Positions 33,481 to 44,000 of a stretch of 64,000 nucleotides of DNA are shown here, piece after piece. Position 1 is the stretch's first letter; every line of letters starts with the position of its first letter. The stretch is from assembly GCA_014529385.2 (NCBI GenBank), contig CM043960.1, positions 121,883,043 to 121,947,042 on the forward strand. The letters are read 5' to 3'. Under the pieces are notes generated by a model. It saw only the letters and a program-made list of their open reading frames with translations. It did not search any database and was not told where the DNA came from. The stretch comes from Adiantum capillus-veneris (taxonomy: Eukaryota > Streptophyta > Polypodiopsida > Polypodiales > Pteridaceae). Made by a program: the position numbers and the translations under genes.

Positions 33481-33544
33481 AAAAATAAAGGTGCTCATTT
33501 AGGCCACCCAAAATCAGGTGGCCCAAATGAGCACCTTTATTTTT
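33481..33544. repeat. 28 bp inverted repeat (hairpin) with 8-base loop
   Basis: Arms 33481-33508 and 33517-33544 pair at 27 of 28 positions (core AAAGGTGCTCATTT against AAATGAGCACCTTT), with loop CAAAATCA. It sits directly inside the CGGTAATA cluster. Confidence 0.95.
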
Positions 33545-33749
33545 TAATAGCATAAAACAATGAAACATCAATTGTTTTTTGAAAGAGTATACAAAAAAAA
33601 CAAAGAATTGAAATTGAATTTACTTTACCTTGACAATTTAATGTGCAAAAGATCAACTATTTAAAAAAGTTACAAATAAAATAAAAATAGGTGTATATAC
33701 ATTGTGCCACATTGGGACTTTACAAAAGTTTGGATAAATATTTTTCTAT

Positions 33750-34575
33750 TTAATCCTCCTCGTCCTCATCCTCGTCCTCGTCCAGAGGCATATACGCCTG
33801 GTCATCTTGACTCTACATAAACCCAAACCAAATTAAACAAATATCAACATCTCAAAATAATTGGTACAAAATTATTTGTTTAAACTTACCGCTTGTAGTG
33901 ATCCAACCGCTGCGTCGAATTGCTCGCGAGAGATGTGGTTGTTCTCGAACAACTATCGTCAAGTATCAAATTCTGTATGCCGCTCCCGATACTTGACTAT
34001 TTCTCTCCTTGGTCGAGTAAGAGTGATATTTTCCTAGGTTAGCTATAACAATAACAAATCATTAACTATAATCTTTATAATCATCGATTTAAGGTGTAAT
34101 TTAATCAATTTTACATATTTGTCCTCCAAGCTGCTTTGCCTCCCGAGCCATAGTGCGTGGGAGTTTGTTTGACGCAAGCTTTGCGTTGTTGTCTGTAGGA
34201 TGAGCACGTTGTAGCCTGATCGCTTTTTTGTTGCATTGCCCACTCCGCATATGCCATGTTGCCACCACGATAGCTAGTATCTGGATCTCTAACCTGGTTG
34301 GTTGTTGTGCGCCGTACACTAGACTGCTTGTTTTTCAAAAATGCTTTATGTAGCCCTCCAACCACTGTTCTGAAAAACATTGATCGGGGGCATTTGAAAA
34401 TCTAGCATGCAGCGCGTCCTCAATGTAACAGTTGGTCTCTAAACTTTACAAAACAATTCTTATACGTCAAATTTATAAGAATCTGAAGATGGCATCAAAA
34501 CGTCCGTCCTGTGCTGTACCAAAGTCCACCTCCCCTCCATATTTTACACTATAGAAGCATCCATGCGTATCTGGT
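33750..34575 (-). pseudogene. Intron-containing DNA-transposon accessory ORF (minus strand), decayed
   Basis: Read on the minus strand, coding-like segments are linked by two GT-AG introns of about 80 bp (34114-34034 and 33889-33813). Pieces in order: CFYSVKYGGEVDFGTAQDGR, then DALHARFSNAPDQCFSEQWL, RDPDTSYRGGNMAYAEWAMQ, LPRTMAREAKQL, then ITLTRPRREIVKYRERHTEF, then SQDDQAYMPLDE with an acidic tail ending at TAA 33752-33750. Frameshifts near 34350 and 34130 and a stop in the third exon break it. I do not know the exact family. The style and acidic tail recall proteins encoded by CACTA (En/Spm) transposons, and the adjacent subterminal motifs agree. Confidence 0.55.
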
Positions 34576-34937
34576 ATGGGTGCCTTAGTATCCTCGTCCT
34601 CTGTGTCAGGGACAGCACGCTCTAAAATAGGGGACTCCATTTCCCGCCACTACCAAAACAAGCAACGCCAAAAGATCCCCCGCCGCTTGTCTCTCTCGAT
34701 GCTCGCTGCCTTGACACGAGCGTCAATGCATGCCACTAGAAGAAGTGCGTCGATGGTGTTCTCACAAAGCAGGAGTGGAATGGAGTGGCGTGGGACCCTG
34801 TGATGCGATGGGAGTGGGACCCTGCGATTCCATGGAAGTGGGACCCTGCGATGGAAGGGGACTAGGACAATAAGAAGGGGTCATAGACTCAGGTGCCGTC
34901 GGTGCAAGGCTCTGGATGTAAGGAGTCCCTCCGTGAC
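34576..34937. other. No clear gene; short direct repeats
   Basis: About 360 bp. GTGGGACCCTGYGAT recurs three times between 34790 and 34850. It may be the 5' part of the minus-strand transposon ORF, but I cannot support a frame. Confidence 0.5.
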
Positions 34938-36315
34938 TCCCCCAACCCTCTTTGGGCTACTCATTGATGAATTGAAATGCATGGTTCTTGAATTTATGCA
35001 ACAAGAAGGCATAGAAGAGGTCAAGATCGGAAATGCAGTGATCATGCTTTTGCTTTATGCCGATGATCTAGTGCTCTTGGCACATACTTTAGAAGATGCA
35101 CAAAAGATTATGAGTGTCTTGGAACACTTTTGCCTACATAGCAGGCTGATCGCGTGAATGGATCCAAAACCAAGGTTATGCTTGTAAAGACCCTCAATGA
35201 CAAAAATCCATGCATTGTATACAACAATGAGCAACTTGAAGTGGTAGATAGCTTCAAGTACCTTGGCCTTGAGGTTCCATCCAATCATAAATGAAAGGAT
35301 TGCACAATGCGTCACTTGGAAGACGGAAACAGGGCTTATTATGCATTTGAGAATATGTGCAATGCTGGAGAGATCAAGTGTTGGGCTCTCAAAAAGTACC
35401 CCTTTACACATTGGTGACATCGGTGCTTATTTATGGAGTGGAGGTGTGGGGTGGTAGCATCGGGAAATCTACTTGGAAAGAGTTTGAGAATGTCCAAAAG
35501 CGTTTTTTCATTAACTTTCTCCAAGTCAAGACACAAACACCCTACATGCTCTTACTTCTTGAGTCCGGATCGCTTCCCATTGAGGTCTTGGGCATGCAAA
35601 GGGTTGTGGAGTACATGCTTAAGACACAACGTAGCCCTTTGTATCGACTTCTAAGAATCACATATGAAGCAAGTCAAAAGGTCCATAAGACATGCAAGAG
35701 CAAAATACTAAGTTCGGGGTGGATGCTTGACATCAAGAAATGGTTTGGAAGATGGGATGCATGTCACTTGGTCAAGGATGCATCGATCGACTCCCAAGTT
35801 AATGAGGCCTTCTTACAACACCAATGTATCACGGCTTGGAAGAAATTTGGAGGTTCTCGCTTCAGCCATTACACCACACATGTTGCCCCAAACTACAAAT
35901 ATCTCTTCTTCTACGAATGAGGTAACCAAACCCATCCCTACATCCTTGAGCCCATCCCGGTGAGTGCGATCCGCACCATTGCCTCCATTCGTTTTAGCTC
36001 CCATTCTCTACGCTGTGAGACAGAACGTTGGGGCACTGGCGAGGAGTCTCATCGACTTTGCACCTTATGTCCTCGTCAAGTGCGAGAGAGTGAGTATTAC
36101 ACACTACTTGAGTGCTTAGCTTTTGACCACATTAGGTCCTCTTTTCCCCATATATTCAACCATGAGCTCTCCCTACATACCTTCCTCTCCAAACCACATT
36201 GTGGACTCTCTATTGTGATGCTCATTTCAACCACTTTTTAGCATCGAGAGTCACTTATGACCTCCACTCACACCATGTGACATGTTCATTTGGTCCCATA
36301 GGTCATATTTGACCT
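34938..36315 (+). pseudogene. LINE copy 1, 5'-truncated: end of reverse transcriptase and C-terminal zinc region
   Basis: The copy begins inside the reverse transcriptase (TLFGLLIDELKCMVLEFMQQ) and keeps the catalytic LLLYADDLVLL at about 35050-35085. It continues through KYLGLEV, GVEVWGGSIGKSTWKEFENV and FLQVKTQTPYMLLLLESGS to the C-terminal CTLCPRQVRESEYYTLLECL. A two-base insertion at about 35151-35156 gives a stop (LIA-stop) that is shared with LINE copy 3; other frame changes occur near 35290, 35410 and 35920. The 3' end carries the family stem-loop (36300-36315) and a CT-rich tail. The 5' edge is in unique sequence. Confidence 0.93.
36300..36315 (+). other. LINE 3' terminal stem-loop (copy 1)
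   Basis: AGGTCA-TATT-TGACCT, perfect six-base stem, within the conserved 3' end (TTTGGTCCCATAGG before, CCGAGGA after). It is repeated in copies 2, 3 and 4 and is followed within about 25 bases by the CT tract. Confidence 0.8.
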
Positions 36316-36338
36316 CCGAGGATGATAATAGAACTATT

Positions 36339-36518
36339 CTCTCTCTCTCTCTCTCTCTAATCTATCTATCTATCTCTCTCTTTCCCCTCTCTATCTATCT
36401 CTCTCTATTTCACTCTCTCTTTCTTTCTCTCCCTCTCTCCCTCTCTCTCTCTCTCTCTATCCCTCTTTATCTATTTCTCTCCCTCTTTCCCTCTCTCTAT
36501 CTATCTCTCCCTCTCTCT
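36339..36518. repeat. CT/TCTA/CCCT-rich tail between LINE copies 1 and 2
   Basis: CTCTCT, TCTATCTA and CCCTCTTT motifs only. It begins where LINE copy 1 ends and stops where LINE copy 2 begins, with no other sequence between them. Confidence 0.95.
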
Positions 36519-36547
36519 ATGAAGGTGATGTTATTGTATTTGGGGAT

Positions 36548-39469
36548 ATGAATTCTCGCACAAAAACATTGCAACATGATACTCAACAATTTGATATGCC
36601 ATACATTTCAAGGGAGTTGGAGGAAGTTCACTTGTATGATCGTACTTCAATGGATGAGAAAGAGCCGGATCACTATGGAAAGTTACTTTTACACATGTGT
36701 AATAGCACGGGTATGCTCATTGCCAATGGTATATCTTTGTGGAGTGGAACCAATGGATTTACATGTAGGAGACATAATGGGGATAGTGTGATTGACTATA
36801 TGCTATTCTCTGAAGCCATCATGTATCGCATAAAGAGTTTTATGTTTGGTCAATGGACCCCGGAATCCGACCATCGCACCTTATGTATTGACCTTTCATG
36901 TGGAGAAGCAGCTAAGCATGATAATCTCAGCCAAAGGAAAGAGAAGTTATCACTATGTATGGATTTCAAACGGGCACCAATGTACATTGAAATGGTTGAG
37001 CAAAAATTATGGATGACAAATCTTCAATGTGATGCACCATTGGAAACTAAATGGGAAGCTTTCAAGAAAGCTATTTGTTCTTGTGCGGAAGAATGCTTTG
37101 CCATAAAGCATCTCCATGGTATCAACAAAGATAGATCACGCAAAAGGTGGTTTGATAAAGAATGTCAAGATGCTCGAAAGTCCTTGATAAAGCTTGATGC
37201 AACTATGGACAAAGACAACTATCAAAGTCATTTGCATTCATACAAAGCATCGATTCAAAAGAAGAGAAGAAGATGGGAAGTAAAGCAACAAGAATTTCAA
37301 GTCCAAGAAAAGGCAAATGCATGTGGAAGATTTTGGAGAAACTTGAGAGGCAAGCGGGTTGAGAATTTTGGTAACTTGAGTCTAGTGGATATGTACACAC
37401 ATTGTAGGCAATTATATGAGCAAGCAAATACTGAAAAAATGTCATTTTATGGTTCACTCTTATGTATGCCGTATTTTTTTACTATTGAGGATGTATGCGG
37501 TGGGCTTGAAAAGTTGGCCACTCGCAAAGCAGGAGATCTTCAAGGTCTCAAGCCAGAGATGATCAAATGGACGGGAGATTTTACCCATGAGTGGATGTGT
37601 GATATGTTCAACCTTGCACTTCAACATGGTATGCCTTATGATTGGAGTACTAATTGGGTTAAGCCTTTGCATAAAGGAGGGGATGTAAAGAATGTAAGCA
37701 ACTGCCGGACTATAATGATTGGGTCTCTTATGGAAAATTTGTTTGGGTGCATAATGGAGATGAAATTGAGTGATTGGGCTGAAGAGAATGACAAGCGTGC
37801 AAAGGGACAAGCGGGTTTTCGTCAATGCCATAGCACCATTGATCATCTTGTCACTCTTCGTGTTCTCATGGAGGAAAGTCGGTTGAAAGGCAAGCGATTG
37901 TATTGTTGTTTTGTGGACTTTAAGAAAGCCTTTGATATGATTCCACGTAACAATTTGTGGAGAAGGATGGAAGAACTCCAAGTGCCAAGTGAGTTTATGC
38001 TTGCGGTTTCTCGAATCTATGAGAAGGTGATTTGTCAATTGCGCATGGGAAGAGAAATTTCAGAAATTTTTGTAAGCACTATTGGGGTTAAACAAGGAAG
38101 TCCATTGTCACCGACTCTCTTTGGTCTATGCATCGATCAATTGGAACAAATGGTACTTGACTTTATGCAAGAAGAAGGCATTGAAGAGGTCACTATTTGC
38201 AATGCGGTAATCATGCTTTTGTTGTATGCGGATGATGTAGTGCTTCTAGCACACACTTTAGAAGATGCACAAAAGCTTATGGTTGTCCTTGAGAACTTTT
38301 GCTTGCATAGTGGGCTGATTGTAAATGAATCCAAAACAAAGGTTATGCTTGTGAAAACCAACCATAAGGAGAAGCCATGCATTGTGTACAACAACGAGAC
38401 ACTTGAAGTTGTTGAGAGCTTTAAGTACCTTGGCCTTGAGGTTCCATCCAATCACAAGTGGCATGAATGTGCTATGCGTCGTTTGGAAGTGGGAAAGAGA
38501 GCATATTATGAATTTGAGAACATGTGTAATGCGGGAAACATCAAGTGTTGGGTTCTCAAGAAGTATCTTTTTGATGCATTGGTGACACCGGTTCTTCTTT
38601 ATGGAGTTGAAGTGTGGGGCGGGAGCATCTCAAAGTCTACTTGGAAAGAGTTTGAGAATGTCCAAAAGCGTTTTCTTACAAACTTTCTCCAAGTTAAGAC
38701 ACAAACACCATATATGCTCCTACTTCTTGACTCGGGATCTCTTCCAATTGAGGTTATGGGCATGGAAAGGGTTGTGGAGTACATGATAAAGATGCGTCAA
38801 AACCCCTCACATCGACTTCCTACAATTGCATGGGAAGCAAGTAAAAAACTTCAAAAGACGCATAAAAGCAAGATCTTGAGCACGGGATGGATGCAAGACA
38901 TAAAGAAGTGGTTTGGGAGATGGGATGCATTACACTTGCTACATGATGCTTCAATTGACTCTCAAGTGAATGAAGCTTTTCTACAACGCCAATGTATTAC
39001 GGCTTGGGAGAAATCCGGTGGGTCACGCTTCATACATTACACCACCTATATTGCCCCCAACTACAAAACCATGTTCTTCGCTGAGAGAGGAAACCGTACT
39101 CACACTTACATGCTTGAGCCTATTCCCTTGTCCGCGATACGCACTATCGCAGCAATTCGGCTTAGCTCCCATTTCCTTCGATGCGAGATAGGGCATTGGG
39201 GCAATGGAGAAGAGTCAAATCGATTGTGCACATTATGCTCACTGCAAGTTCAAGAGTCTGAGTACCACACACTACTAGAGTGCTCAGCTTTTGATCACAT
39301 CCGAACTTGCTTCTCTCACATTTTCAGCCATAACTTAGACCTACACACTTTCCTCTCCCAGCCAAAGTGTGGGCTCTCTATTGCGACTCTCATCACTACA
39401 ATTTTGGAGCATCAAGAGTCACTCATCAGCCATACACATACTACATCACATGTAACTTTGGTCCCATAG
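36548..39469 (+). CDS. LINE copy 2 ORF2: partial endonuclease, reverse transcriptase, zinc-binding C-terminus
   Basis: The 973-codon frame lacks the first half of the endonuclease, so Met at 36548 is not a natural start; homology extends a few codons upstream. Residues about 1-120 are the end of an APE-type endonuclease (GDSVIDYML, SDHRTLCID). Reverse transcriptase motifs are WVKPLHKGGDVKNVSNCRTI, CFVDFKKAFDMIPR (about residue 455), IGVKQGSPLSPTLFG (about 513) and catalytic YADD (about 560). The C-terminus has a zinc-knuckle-like CTLCSLQVQESEYHTLLECS (about 894-913). The TAG stop (39467-39469) overlaps the terminal stem-loop, so the 3' UTR is almost absent. As a truncated copy it cannot cut DNA itself. 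Confidence 0.93.
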   Translation: MNSRTKTLQHDTQQFDMPYISRELEEVHLYDRTSMDEKEPDHYGKLLLHMCNSTGMLIANGISLWSGTNGFTCRRHNGDSVIDYMLFSEAIMYRIKSFMFGQWTPESDHRTLCIDLSCGEAAKHDNLSQRKEKLSLCMDFKRAPMYIEMVEQKLWMTNLQCDAPLETKWEAFKKAICSCAEECFAIKHLHGINKDRSRKRWFDKECQDARKSLIKLDATMDKDNYQSHLHSYKASIQKKRRRWEVKQQEFQVQEKANACGRFWRNLRGKRVENFGNLSLVDMYTHCRQLYEQANTEKMSFYGSLLCMPYFFTIEDVCGGLEKLATRKAGDLQGLKPEMIKWTGDFTHEWMCDMFNLALQHGMPYDWSTNWVKPLHKGGDVKNVSNCRTIMIGSLMENLFGCIMEMKLSDWAEENDKRAKGQAGFRQCHSTIDHLVTLRVLMEESRLKGKRLYCCFVDFKKAFDMIPRNNLWRRMEELQVPSEFMLAVSRIYEKVICQLRMGREISEIFVSTIGVKQGSPLSPTLFGLCIDQLEQMVLDFMQEEGIEEVTICNAVIMLLLYADDVVLLAHTLEDAQKLMVVLENFCLHSGLIVNESKTKVMLVKTNHKEKPCIVYNNETLEVVESFKYLGLEVPSNHKWHECAMRRLEVGKRAYYEFENMCNAGNIKCWVLKKYLFDALVTPVLLYGVEVWGGSISKSTWKEFENVQKRFLTNFLQVKTQTPYMLLLLDSGSLPIEVMGMERVVEYMIKMRQNPSHRLPTIAWEASKKLQKTHKSKILSTGWMQDIKKWFGRWDALHLLHDASIDSQVNEAFLQRQCITAWEKSGGSRFIHYTTYIAPNYKTMFFAERGNRTHTYMLEPIPLSAIRTIAAIRLSSHFLRCEIGHWGNGEESNRLCTLCSLQVQESEYHTLLECSAFDHIRTCFSHIFSHNLDLHTFLSQPKCGLSIATLITTILEHQESLISHTHTTSHVTLVP

Positions 39470-39483
39470 GTCATATTTGACCT
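39468..39483 (+). other. LINE 3' terminal stem-loop (copy 2)
   Basis: AGGTCA-TATT-TGACCT, identical to copy 1. The ORF2 stop codon lies at its 5' edge. Confidence 0.8.
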
Positions 39484-39498
39484 CCGAGGAGGATAATA

Positions 39499-39527
39499 AA
39501 ATCTATCTATCTATCTATCTATCTCTA

Positions 39528-39582
<55 letters not shown>

Positions 39583-39788
39583 CCTCTCTCTCTGTCCCTC
39601 TATCTTTCCCTCTCTCTCTATTTCTCTATTTCTCCTTCTCTCTTTCTCTATCTTTCTCTCTCCCTCTTTCCCTCTCTCTCTCTCTCTTTCCCTCTTTCCC
39701 TCTCTCTATCTATCTCCCTCTTTCTCTCTCTCTCACTCTTTCTCTCCCTCTTTCTGTCTCTCTCTCTTTCCCTCCTTCCCTCTCCCTA

Positions 39789-39837
<49 letters not shown>

Positions 39838-39924
39838 CTCTTTCTCTATTTCTCTCTCTTTCCCCCCTCTCTATCTATCTCTCTCTTTTTCCTCTCTACC
39901 TATATCTCTATTTTCCTCTATCTT

Positions 39925-39958
<34 letters not shown>

Positions 39959-39959
39959 C
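39499..39959. repeat. Long CT/TCTA-rich tract (about 460 bp) between LINE copies 2 and 3
   Basis: Consists almost only of CTCT, TCTATCTA, CCCTCTTT and similar motifs. It is the tail of LINE copy 2 and the 5' flank of LINE copy 3. Confidence 0.96.
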
Positions 39960-40188
39960 CGCCCGTTTTTTGACCTAATAGACAACAGTTCACTCTTTTG
40001 ATCATAACTTTTTCATTTGAACTCCGATTTAAGTGATCTTTTATAGCTTCAAATCAAAGAGCATGAAGCCCTCTACGCATTGATGTAAAGATAAAAAATT
40101 TATAAGCAATGGAAGGCTTTGCTGTAACAGCATCTCAGAATTTAAAAAACTGTCAAAATTTTGAGTTTTTGTTGCCGACTTGAAGGCA

Positions 40189-41019
40189 ATGTCGGACAAA
40201 ACTCGCAAGAGTGGAAATTTCAAACCCGCCATGCAGAATGATGCAAAATCTCCAAGAAATTTGGATGCTAATCCAACCACATCGTCTACAACAACGAAAG
40301 CAATGATCATGGCTTACTTGGTCTCATTACAAGAAACCGTCAACAACCAAGGTGAAGAGCTGCGCGCACTTGCAATGGAGAATGGCACTTTAAGAGTTCT
40401 TGTTGTGGAGAATGAGCACCTCAAGAAGGTTCTTAAAATGCAAACAACACGCTTGATGTATCTTGAGAATGAATTTCAGGAATGTAAGCGCTCTCTTGTT
40501 GACATGAATGTATCGAAAGAGCGCTTGAGCAAAGTTGAGAGTGATCATATATTGAAAGAGGAAACGATAGATACAATACGACATGATGTATGTGAGATGA
40601 GAAATGCATCCAAATCATGGGCTGATATATGTAAGGATAATGTGGTTTCTACATCTCCTATCACGCAAGCCATTGTCCAAGCTACATACTTTGGCATGTC
40701 TGAAATCATGGCTTATGATGTACATCGAGTTGAAAAACAAGGAGTCCCTTGCTCAAGAGAAAGACCTATTGTATGTATCATGGCTGATGAGGTAAACAGA
40801 AAGATCATCCTTGACAATAGTTGGATCTACCTCAAAAGAATGGGTTGTAATGTATATGAAGATCGTACTCTTATGCAACAAAATGTACGTCGCAAAGCAT
40901 ATGAGGAAAGAAGCAATAAGGTTAAGATGTCATCTCAAGAAGAAAAGTCACTTGAGGAGGATGCAAGTCCACCCAACAAATATGGACACGTGATATATGA
41001 GACCAACTCACGCTTGTGA
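40189..41019 (+). CDS. LINE copy 3 ORF1: coiled-coil RNA-binding protein
   Basis: ATG 40189 starts MSDKTRKSGNFKPAMQNDAK; a TTG three codons upstream is the only alternative. The frame has 276 codons. Residues about 45-130 have heptad-like spacing (LRALAMENGTL, ENEHLKKVLKM, NEFQECKRSLVDM) that suggests a coiled coil for trimer formation. Residues about 185-240 (RPIVCIMADEVNRKIILDN, YLKRMGCNVYEDRTLMQQNV) resemble the RNA-binding C-terminal part of LINE ORF1 proteins. The tail is Lys/Glu rich. It probably binds element RNA and forms the transposition particle. Its TGA stop is followed in the same frame, with no spacer, by ORF2. Confidence 0.82.
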   Translation: MSDKTRKSGNFKPAMQNDAKSPRNLDANPTTSSTTTKAMIMAYLVSLQETVNNQGEELRALAMENGTLRVLVVENEHLKKVLKMQTTRLMYLENEFQECKRSLVDMNVSKERLSKVESDHILKEETIDTIRHDVCEMRNASKSWADICKDNVVSTSPITQAIVQATYFGMSEIMAYDVHRVEKQGVPCSRERPIVCIMADEVNRKIILDNSWIYLKRMGCNVYEDRTLMQQNVRRKAYEERSNKVKMSSQEEKSLEEDASPPNKYGHVIYETNSRL

Positions 41020-44000
41020 ATAAGCTTTTGGAATTGTAACGGGTATCCATGGAATGCGGGAATTGGCATTGATGAGCTCACAAATGACTCCGATGTGATA
41101 GTTCTTGTCGAAACATGGGAGCATGATGCGCAATGAATTTTTGGATTTGACAAATACGATGTGCATTCTTTGATGTGGGCCAAAAATTCAAAGCAATGTA
41201 GAGGCCAAGGAGGCATAGCATGTATGATCAAAAAGGGTTTGAAAGATGTTTGCATTGTCAAAGAAGATAAGTGTAAACGCTACTTATGACTGAAAATTAG
41301 TCCACCAAATGGTCAAGTCATGTTTGTGGGTGGCTGGTTGCTATAGTCCTCACTATGACTCCAACTTTTATTCTCGCTTGGATATCGATAGAGATCAGCC
41401 CTTTGTTGAATTAGAGGAAGACATTGCTCATTACAAAGACCAGGGTGAAGTCGTTATCTTTGGAGACATGAATGCTCGCACAAATACGTTACAACACGAC
41501 ACACAAAAAGTCGACATGCCGCATGTCTCAATAAGAATGGATTACTCATACATGTATAATCAAAGTTCTAATGATGCAAAATAACTGGATCACTATGGAA
41601 AGTCACTTCTACATATGCACAATAGTACCGGAACACTCATTGCAAATGGTGTATCTTTATGGCAAGGCACCAATGACTTTACATGTAGAAAGCACAATGG
41701 TGACAGCGTGATTGACTATATGTTGTTTTTGCAAGCCACTCTAGAATGCATACAAAGCTTTACACTTGGTGAATGGAATCCGGAATCGGATCATAGAATG
41801 TTATGTATTGACCTCAAGTGTGGTAAAAGACCCAAGCATGTAGCCTCCAATCATGATGTGAATCATTCGTACCTATGTCTAGACTTCAAACGAGCACTTA
41901 TATATGCTGATATGGTGGACCAAATGTTAAGCATGACAGAGCATCAAGAGAGCCCAATATTAGAATAATGCAAGTGGAAAATTTTCAAAGAAGTAATTTG
42001 CTCGTGTGCGCAGGAATGCTTTTCAGTGAAACACATGTCTTGCAAAAGGTCTAAGAAGGGTAGCACCAAGAATAAATGGTTTAACATGGAATGTAGTCAA
42101 GCCCGAAAACACTTGTTAAGATTGGATGCAAGCAAAGACAAGGAAGTTTACTTGGAACATTCACATACATACAAAGCACTTGTTCAAAAAAAGAGGAGAA
42201 GGTGGGAAGTCAAAAAACAACTTCTTTTAGCGCAAGAGAAAGCACATGCATGTGACAAGTTTTGGGAAAATCTAAAAGGCAAACGTGTTGAGAGCTTTGG
42301 TGAATTGACTCTTGAGGATATGTATACGCATTGCAAGAACCTCTATGAGCAACCCAATGTTGATCAGATGGAGTGTTGTAGCTCCCTTCCGTTTATACCT
42401 CCCTTCTTTACCATTGAAGATGTATGCCGCGCGCTTGAGAAACTTGCTACTTGCAAGGCAGGGGACCTTCAAGGTGTCAAGGCTGAAATGATTAAATGGA
42501 CAAGCAAAAAAACATGATATTGGATACGCGATATGTTTAACCTTGCACTTCAGCATGGCATGCCTCATGATTGGAGTGCAAATTGAATCAAACCTTTGCA
42601 CAAAGGAGGAGATGTGAACAATGTGAACAACTATCGCACTATAATAGTTGGTTCTTTGATGGCAAAGTTATTTGTATGTATCATGGAGATGAAGATAAGT
42701 GATTTGGCTGAAAATAACGGCAAACGTATGCTTGGCCAAGCAGGTTTTCGAAAGCATCATAGCATTATTGATCACCTTGTCACTCTTCAAGTTCTTATGG
42801 AAGCGTCTCGATTGAAAGGAAAAAAATTGTATTGTTGCTTTGTGGATTTCAAGAAATCGTTTGACATGGTACCGTGAGGAAATCTTTGGAGACGTATGCA
42901 AAGCCTTCAAGTGCCGAGAAAATTTATGCATGCAGTCTTTTGCATCTACCAAAAAGTGATATATCGACTACGTATAGGAGATGGAATTTCAGAATCTTTT
43001 GCAAGCACCATTGGTGTCAAACAAGGATGCCCACTTTTCCCAACCTTCTTTGGGCTACTCATTGAAGAATTGGAATGCATGGTTCTTGATTTTATGCAAC
43101 AAGAAGGCATAGAAGAGGTTAAGATCGGAAATGTGGTGATCATGCTTTTGCTTTATGCCGATGATGTAGTGCTCTTGGCACATACCTTAGAAGATGCACA
43201 AAAGCTTATGAGTCTTGGAACGCTTTTGCCTACATAGTGGGCTGATCGCGTGAATGGATCCAAAACCAAGGTTATGCTTGTAAAGACCCTCAATGACAAA
43301 AATCCATGCACTGTATACAACAATGAGCAACTTGAAGTGGTTGATAGCTTCAAGTACCTTGGCCTTGAGCTTCCATCCAATCATAAACGGAAGGATTGCG
43401 CAATGCATTGCTTGGAAGTCGAAAAGAGGGCTTATTATGCATTTGAGAATATGTGCAATGCTGGAGAGATCAAGTGTTGGGCTCTCAAAAAGTACCCCTT
43501 TCACACATTGGTGACACCGGTGCTTATTTATGGAGTGGAGGTGTGGGGTGGTAGCATCGGGAAATCTACTTGGAAAGAGTTTGAGAATGTCCAAAAGCGT
43601 TTTTTCATTAACTTTCTCCAAGTCAAGACACAAACACCCTACATGCTCTTAATTCTTGAGTCCAGATCACTTCCCATTGAGGTCTTGGGCATGCGAAGGG
43701 TTGTGGAGTACATGCTTAAGCAAGAGCAAAATACTAAGTTTGGGGTGGATGCTTGACGTCAAGAAATGGTTTGGAAGATGGGATGCATGTCACTTGGTCA
43801 AGGATGCGTTGATCGACTCCCAAGTTAATGAGGCCTTCTTACAACGCCAATGTATCACGGCTTGGGAAAAATCCAAAGGTTCTCGCTTGAGCCATTACAC
43901 CACACACATTGCCCCAAACTACAAATCTCTCTTCTTCTCTGAACGAGGCAACCAAACCCATCCCTACATCCTTGAGCCTACATGCTTGAGCCCATCTCGT

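Larger units (their letters stand above)
36519..39483 (+). mobile_element. LINE copy 2, 5'-truncated, open reading frame intact
   Basis: It begins in the endonuclease domain at about 36519-36525 directly after the CT tract and ends with the shared stem-loop (39468-39483) and a CT tail. The body is about 2.9 kb. It has no in-frame stop, unlike the other copies, so it may be the youngest LINE here. Confidence 0.92.

Noticed and set aside
37460-38038. 192-codon minus-strand open frame
   Set aside because: Complement of the intact LINE reverse transcriptase frame.
39477-40001. 174-codon Leu/Ser-rich open frame
   Set aside because: It arises from the CT/TCTA tract; the residues simply reflect the simple repeat.
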